Below, one piece after another: positions 61,193 to 64,000 of a DNA stretch of 64,000 bases. Within the stretch, counting starts at the first letter, position 1. Each line of letters starts with the position of its first letter. Under the pieces are notes generated by a model. The model was not told the DNA's origin, did not search any database, and saw only the letters and a list, made by a program, of their open reading frames with translations. The stretch lies in NCBI GenBank assembly GCA_964355975.1, contig CAYHFW010000005.1, positions 58,499 to 122,498 of the forward strand, read 5' to 3'. The DNA is from F1-60-MAGs104 sp964355975. Its GTDB lineage: Bacteria; Planctomycetota; Phycisphaerae; Phycisphaerales; SM1A02. A program made the translations under genes and the position numbers.

Positions 61193-61210
61193 GGGTTCAT
61201 TTCGAGTGTA
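61193..61210 (-). promoter_or_regulatory. Putative promoter of the amidohydrolase-like gene
   Basis: TACACT (61210 to 61205) lies 12 nt before the ATG. No Shine-Dalgarno sequence is present. Confidence 0.4.
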
Positions 61211-61222
61211 GCGAGATGTGGC

Positions 61223-62005
61223 TCAAAGTGCGACGAAACCAACCGAAACGACGCAGGTTTTCATCGTCAATGGATGCTGCGTGACTTTGGAAAATCCAGC
61301 GGTATTGAGTTGTTCTCGCAATTGCTGGGGATCGAAGAAAGTCTGCACCGACCGAGGCAAATAGCGATATGCCCCCGATTGATCGCGCGCCAGAATGGTG
61401 GCGGTCCAGGGCATGATGTGGTTGGTGTAGAGGTTGTGAAAAAACCGCACGACTGGCGATGAGGGCTGAGAGAACTCGAGGATGACAACTCGGCCGCCTG
61501 GGCGCAGCACCCGCCGAAACTCACGCATCGCCCGCTGCGGATCGGCAACATTTCGAATGCCGAACGCAATTGAAACAACATCGAACGATTGATCGGGGTA
61601 TGGCAACTGCTGCGCGTCACCTTGCACGTACTGAATGTGGGCGATCGAACCACCCGCACGCGCAGCTTTCACGCGGGCGTGGTCCAACATGGCAGGCGTG
61701 TAGTCGAGTCCGATCACACGCGCTGCGCCGCCGCGAACGAACGCCATCGTCAGGTCGCCCGTGCCACATGCGACATCGAGCACCGACGCACCTTGCAGCG
61801 GCGCGGCCAATCGCACTGCGACTCGGCGCCAGTGCTGATCGAGTCCAAATGAGTGCACTCTGTTGTTCAGGTCATAGGCATGCGCGATCGCAGTGAACAT
61901 CTCGCGCACACGGTCAGACTTGTCCGCACGCGCATGTGGGTTTCCTGTGAGTGAGGGTGAATCCCAACCTGACTCACGTGACTGCGGATCGCTCGAAGGG
62001 CTCAT
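61223..62005 (-). CDS. ubiE: Demethylmenaquinone methyltransferase (UbiE/MenG)
   Basis: SAM-dependent methyltransferase of the last step of menaquinone (or ubiquinone) synthesis (260 aa). It has YDLNNRVHSFGLDQHWRR, the SAM loop VLDVACGTGDLTMAF near residue 75, VSIAFGIRNVADPQRAMREF and VVILEFSQPSSP. The ATG at 62005 has TAGGAT 6 nt upstream and no Shine-Dalgarno sequence. It uses a prenylated quinone precursor, which ties it to the isoprenoid genes elsewhere in the window. Confidence 0.93.
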   Translation of the reverse strand: MSPSSDPQSRESGWDSPSLTGNPHARADKSDRVREMFTAIAHAYDLNNRVHSFGLDQHWRRVAVRLAAPLQGASVLDVACGTGDLTMAFVRGGAARVIGLDYTPAMLDHARVKAARAGGSIAHIQYVQGDAQQLPYPDQSFDVVSIAFGIRNVADPQRAMREFRRVLRPGGRVVILEFSQPSSPVVRFFHNLYTNHIMPWTATILARDQSGAYRYLPRSVQTFFDPQQLREQLNTAGFSKVTQHPLTMKTCVVSVGFVAL

Positions 62006-62017
62006 TTCTTGATCCTA
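62006..62017 (-). promoter_or_regulatory. Putative leaderless promoter of ubiE
   Basis: TAGGAT (62017 to 62012) lies 6 nt before the ATG. No Shine-Dalgarno sequence is present. Confidence 0.5.
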
Positions 62018-62125
62018 GACGCGTTTGTGTGCCCGATAAACACCACGGTCAGAGTCGATAACGCTCGTGCGAGCACGTTTGTTTCATGCAGCATTCGTCT
62101 CTCGCAGGCGGCCGATGAACTCTGC

Positions 62126-62842
62126 ATGACCTCCCCATCCATGAACGCTGAACTTGCTCTCGAACGACTCCTTCAACTCTGCGTGAGCGGCGACCGTCCC
62201 GCAACGCGCACATTCATCGAGCAAGTGCAACGCCATGGACTCACTGCGATGCAACTCTCACAAGAACTCTATTGGCCTGCGATGCAGACGATCTTTCGCA
62301 TGTGGCGTCAGGATCAACTCTCGATGCTCGCGTACCAATACTCGACACGAATTCTTCGCATGCTCGTCGATCAAGCGCAATCGGGGTACACACAGGCGCC
62401 GCGCAATGGTCGCCGACTGCTCTGTGTCTGTGGACAGAACGAATCAGAAGACCTTGCAGGCCAACTCTGCAGCGACTTGCTCGAAGCAAGCGGATATGAA
62501 GTCTTCTTCGCCGCTGGTGGAGTCGCCAACGATGAAATTCTCGCAGAAGCAGGACAGCGCCGCCCCGATGCGGTCGTGGTCTTCGCAGCGGCTGCATCGG
62601 ACGCCCCAAAGATTCGACATCTCATTGACTTGATTCGCTCGACCGATTCGAATCCTGGAATGCCAGTGATTTGTGGCGGCGGGGTCTTTGCGCGCGCTCC
62701 TGGTCTTGCTGAAGAAATCGGAGCGGATGCAACCGCAGACGATGTCTTCGCCGTCGAGAGAATGGTGCGCTGTGCACTCGCAACTCCCAAGGCCGCGACA
62801 GCGTTTGTGCCATCGAAGCGTCGCCGCGTCGCCGTAGCATGA
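62126..62842 (+). CDS. B12-binding-fold protein with altered cobalamin ligands
   Basis: 238 aa. An N-terminal helical B12-binding-2-like bundle (QELYWPAMQTIFRMWRQDQL) is followed by a Rossmann-like B12-binding domain (LLCVCGQNESEDLAGQLCSD, ASGYEVFFAAGGVANDEI, PVICGGGVFARAPGLAEEIG). The cobalamin motif DxHxxG reads as NESEDLAG, with no His, and the helical WxxxEH motif reads MWRQDQLSMLAYQ, without Glu-His. It may bind a modified cobalamin, another ligand or none. It carries no DNA-binding domain. The ATG at 62126 is chosen; one at 62141 also fits. Confidence 0.75.
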   Translation: MTSPSMNAELALERLLQLCVSGDRPATRTFIEQVQRHGLTAMQLSQELYWPAMQTIFRMWRQDQLSMLAYQYSTRILRMLVDQAQSGYTQAPRNGRRLLCVCGQNESEDLAGQLCSDLLEASGYEVFFAAGGVANDEILAEAGQRRPDAVVVFAAAASDAPKIRHLIDLIRSTDSNPGMPVICGGGVFARAPGLAEEIGADATADDVFAVERMVRCALATPKAATAFVPSKRRRVAVA

Positions 62843-62846
62843 GCGT
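62835..62846 (+). promoter_or_regulatory. Putative leaderless promoter of tilS
   Basis: TAGCAT (62835-62840) lies 6 nt before the GTG at 62847 and overlaps the stop of the B12-fold gene. Confidence 0.45.
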
Positions 62847-63869
62847 GTGAACGCATTCACCGCTCAAGACGTGCTGCACTGCGCGGGACGCCATCCGCTG
62901 GTGGCGCGATTCAGCGCGAATTTGCGGGTGCGATGTCGTCGCAGCGAGAGCGACGCGATGATCGTTGGGTTGAGTGGGGGAGTCGACTCAACTGCACTGC
63001 TCGCACTCGCTGCCGTGGTGGCAGAGCGCGAATCCAATCTCACTGGGTTGCACGCCGTCTATGTGCACCATCACTTGCGCACAGAAGCCGACGAAGATGT
63101 TGTCCATTGTTCGAACTTGTGCAGTGCGCTGGGGGTTGGGTTTTCAGTGCTTCATGTGCATCCCGTCGCTGCGAAGCATGGACTCGCCGCCGAAGCGCGA
63201 CGATTGCGCCACCGTGCATTGGCTGGGTACGCGCAGCAAGTTGGAGCGAAATGGATTCTGCTCGCCCATCAGAGCGATGATGTGCTTGAGACGCTGATCA
63301 TGCGCATCGGGCGCGGCGTGTTCGTTCGCGGGTTGTCGGCGATTCCGTGGCGACGAAAGGTCTCGCCTCGCAGCGACATTGCGATCGCGCGTCCACTTCT
63401 GAGCGTGACTCGAGATGAACTCGTGCAGTTGTGCAAGGCGGTGGGGGTTGGTTGGCGCGAAGATGCGAGCAACGCGAACGTCAAATCGGCGCGCGGATTC
63501 TTGCGGGCAAATCTGATCGACTCACTGCGCAGTCGCTGGCCACGAATTGCATCCCACGCAGTCGATGCATGCGATGCGGCCCGCAGTGGAGCGTGGGCTC
63601 TCTCGCAGATCGCAGTGCGTGATGGATGGTGCGCACGCGAGATTCCGCGTCGACAGATTCGAGCGCGTGGTGCGGTGCTCGCCTCTGCGCTTCTCGTCAG
63701 CGCCTGTCGCAAGCGCGCGATTGAACTTTCGCCGCGCACGATTCGTGCCGCCGTGGATGCAGCGTGCGGTGAAGAAGTGCATCCACGCACCTTCACCGAT
63801 GCGAATGCGACGATCACAGTGAATGCACGCGTGCTGCGAGTGAGCGCCACGCGGTCCGAACAAGTGTGA
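62847..63869 (+). CDS. tilS: tRNA(Ile)-lysidine synthase
   Basis: ATP-dependent ligase that adds lysine to C34 of tRNA-Ile(CAU), allowing AUA decoding (340 aa). It has the PP-loop IVGLSGGVDST near residue 39, VYVHHHLRTEADED, LAHQSDDVLETLIMRIGRG and the ARGFLRANLI region. The 340-aa length matches the short form without the full C-terminal domains. The GTG start has TAGCAT 6 nt upstream. Its stop codon lies in a string (63863-63875) identical to 20271-20283 of the intergenic repeat. Confidence 0.93.
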   Translation: MNAFTAQDVLHCAGRHPLVARFSANLRVRCRRSESDAMIVGLSGGVDSTALLALAAVVAERESNLTGLHAVYVHHHLRTEADEDVVHCSNLCSALGVGFSVLHVHPVAAKHGLAAEARRLRHRALAGYAQQVGAKWILLAHQSDDVLETLIMRIGRGVFVRGLSAIPWRRKVSPRSDIAIARPLLSVTRDELVQLCKAVGVGWREDASNANVKSARGFLRANLIDSLRSRWPRIASHAVDACDAARSGAWALSQIAVRDGWCAREIPRRQIRARGAVLASALLVSACRKRAIELSPRTIRAAVDAACGEEVHPRTFTDANATITVNARVLRVSATRSEQV

Positions 63870-64000
63870 GCGCGGTTCGGTCAAGCAGGCGTGGGCGCGG
63901 AGAATTCAACCAAGCGTGATCGCGACGGAATCCGGCAAGCGTGATCGCGGCGGAATGCTTCACTCGGGGCTCAAACAGCTCTCGCCGAGCTGCGCAGACT
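63863..64000. repeat. Second copy of the palindromic intergenic repeat (truncated by window end)
   Basis: Two CAAGCGTGATCGCG units (starting 63911 and 63936, 25 nt apart) lead into 63943-64000, which matches 20331-20388 at 54 of 58 positions. A 13-nt identical string (63863-63875) spans the tilS stop codon. The window ends inside the repeat, so its right arm is not seen. No gene is apparent. Confidence 0.8.

Noticed and set aside
1..64000. tRNA, rRNA, riboswitch or insertion-sequence features
   Set aside because: No cloverleaf, rRNA segment, transposase frame or known riboswitch core could be recognised by eye. A covariance-model scan would be needed to exclude small RNAs.

Overview
The window reads as a gene-dense stretch of chromosome from a moderately GC-rich bacterium, most probably a planctomycete of the class Phycisphaerae. 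The signs are a secretion operon with very large, dockerin-like and Cys-rich proteins, an mreBCD cluster, an alternative-type GlmU, and many genes with no Shine-Dalgarno sequence. This placement is inferred from gene content; no rRNA gene or other taxonomic marker is present. I see no tRNA or rRNA gene, CRISPR array, transposase or prophage. Almost all of the sequence is coding.

Region 1 (1-20234, all +) is a type II secretion / type IV pilus-like operon. A PilT-type retraction ATPase is followed by genes in the canonical gspE-F-G-(G)-H-I-J-K order. It ends in a giant GspK-like protein of about 1800 aa. Undecaprenyl diphosphate synthase (uppS) follows by a 4-nt overlap, then a 1349-aa exported protein with a dockerin-like pair and 17 copies of a Cys-rich repeat, again by a 4-nt overlap. 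Its signal peptide is encoded by a 9-bp tandem repeat. A palindromic intergenic repeat (20235-20519) separates this from the next block and recurs at the right edge (63863-64000).

Region 2 (20520-41206) is housekeeping on both strands: purA, hemW, a UbiA-type prenyltransferase, an ALG10-like membrane glycosyltransferase, a methyltransferase, a DUF1844 protein, a SurA-like lipoprotein, yraN, dxs, an ispA-type prenyl synthase, an ExbB/MotA protein, an FHA-GAF-PP2C phosphatase, an orphan prepilin-like protein, ispG, a nucleoside-type transporter, topA and miaA. Two MEP-pathway enzymes (dxs, ispG), ispA and uppS lie within 21 kb and supply isoprenoids used by the UbiA enzyme and by MiaA.

Region 3 (41234-53362, all +) runs pgk, a thioredoxin-TPR protein, rpe, accD and an Lnt apolipoprotein N-acyltransferase. 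The Lnt is fused in frame to a HEAT-repeat half that begins with a complete lipobox. Then come an MreC-like coiled-coil protein, a small Lys/Ala-rich membrane protein, mreB, mreC, mreD and a GlmU-like enzyme, so envelope synthesis and cell shape are grouped together.

Region 4 (53417-64000) holds a YdiJ-like D-2-hydroxyacid dehydrogenase, a single-domain response regulator, a small unknown protein, a POT peptide transporter, a NUDIX hydrolase, a lipoprotein, an amidohydrolase homologue lacking its metal ligands, ubiE, a B12-fold protein lacking its cobalamin ligands, and tilS.

The strongest unexplained signals are four. First, a recurring TANNNT box 6-9 nt before start codons points to widespread leaderless transcription, including three divergent gene pairs whose starts are 55-57 nt apart. 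Second is the Lnt-lipoprotein fusion. Third is the tandem-repeat-encoded signal peptide on the Cys-rich giant. Fourth is the dispersed palindromic repeat.
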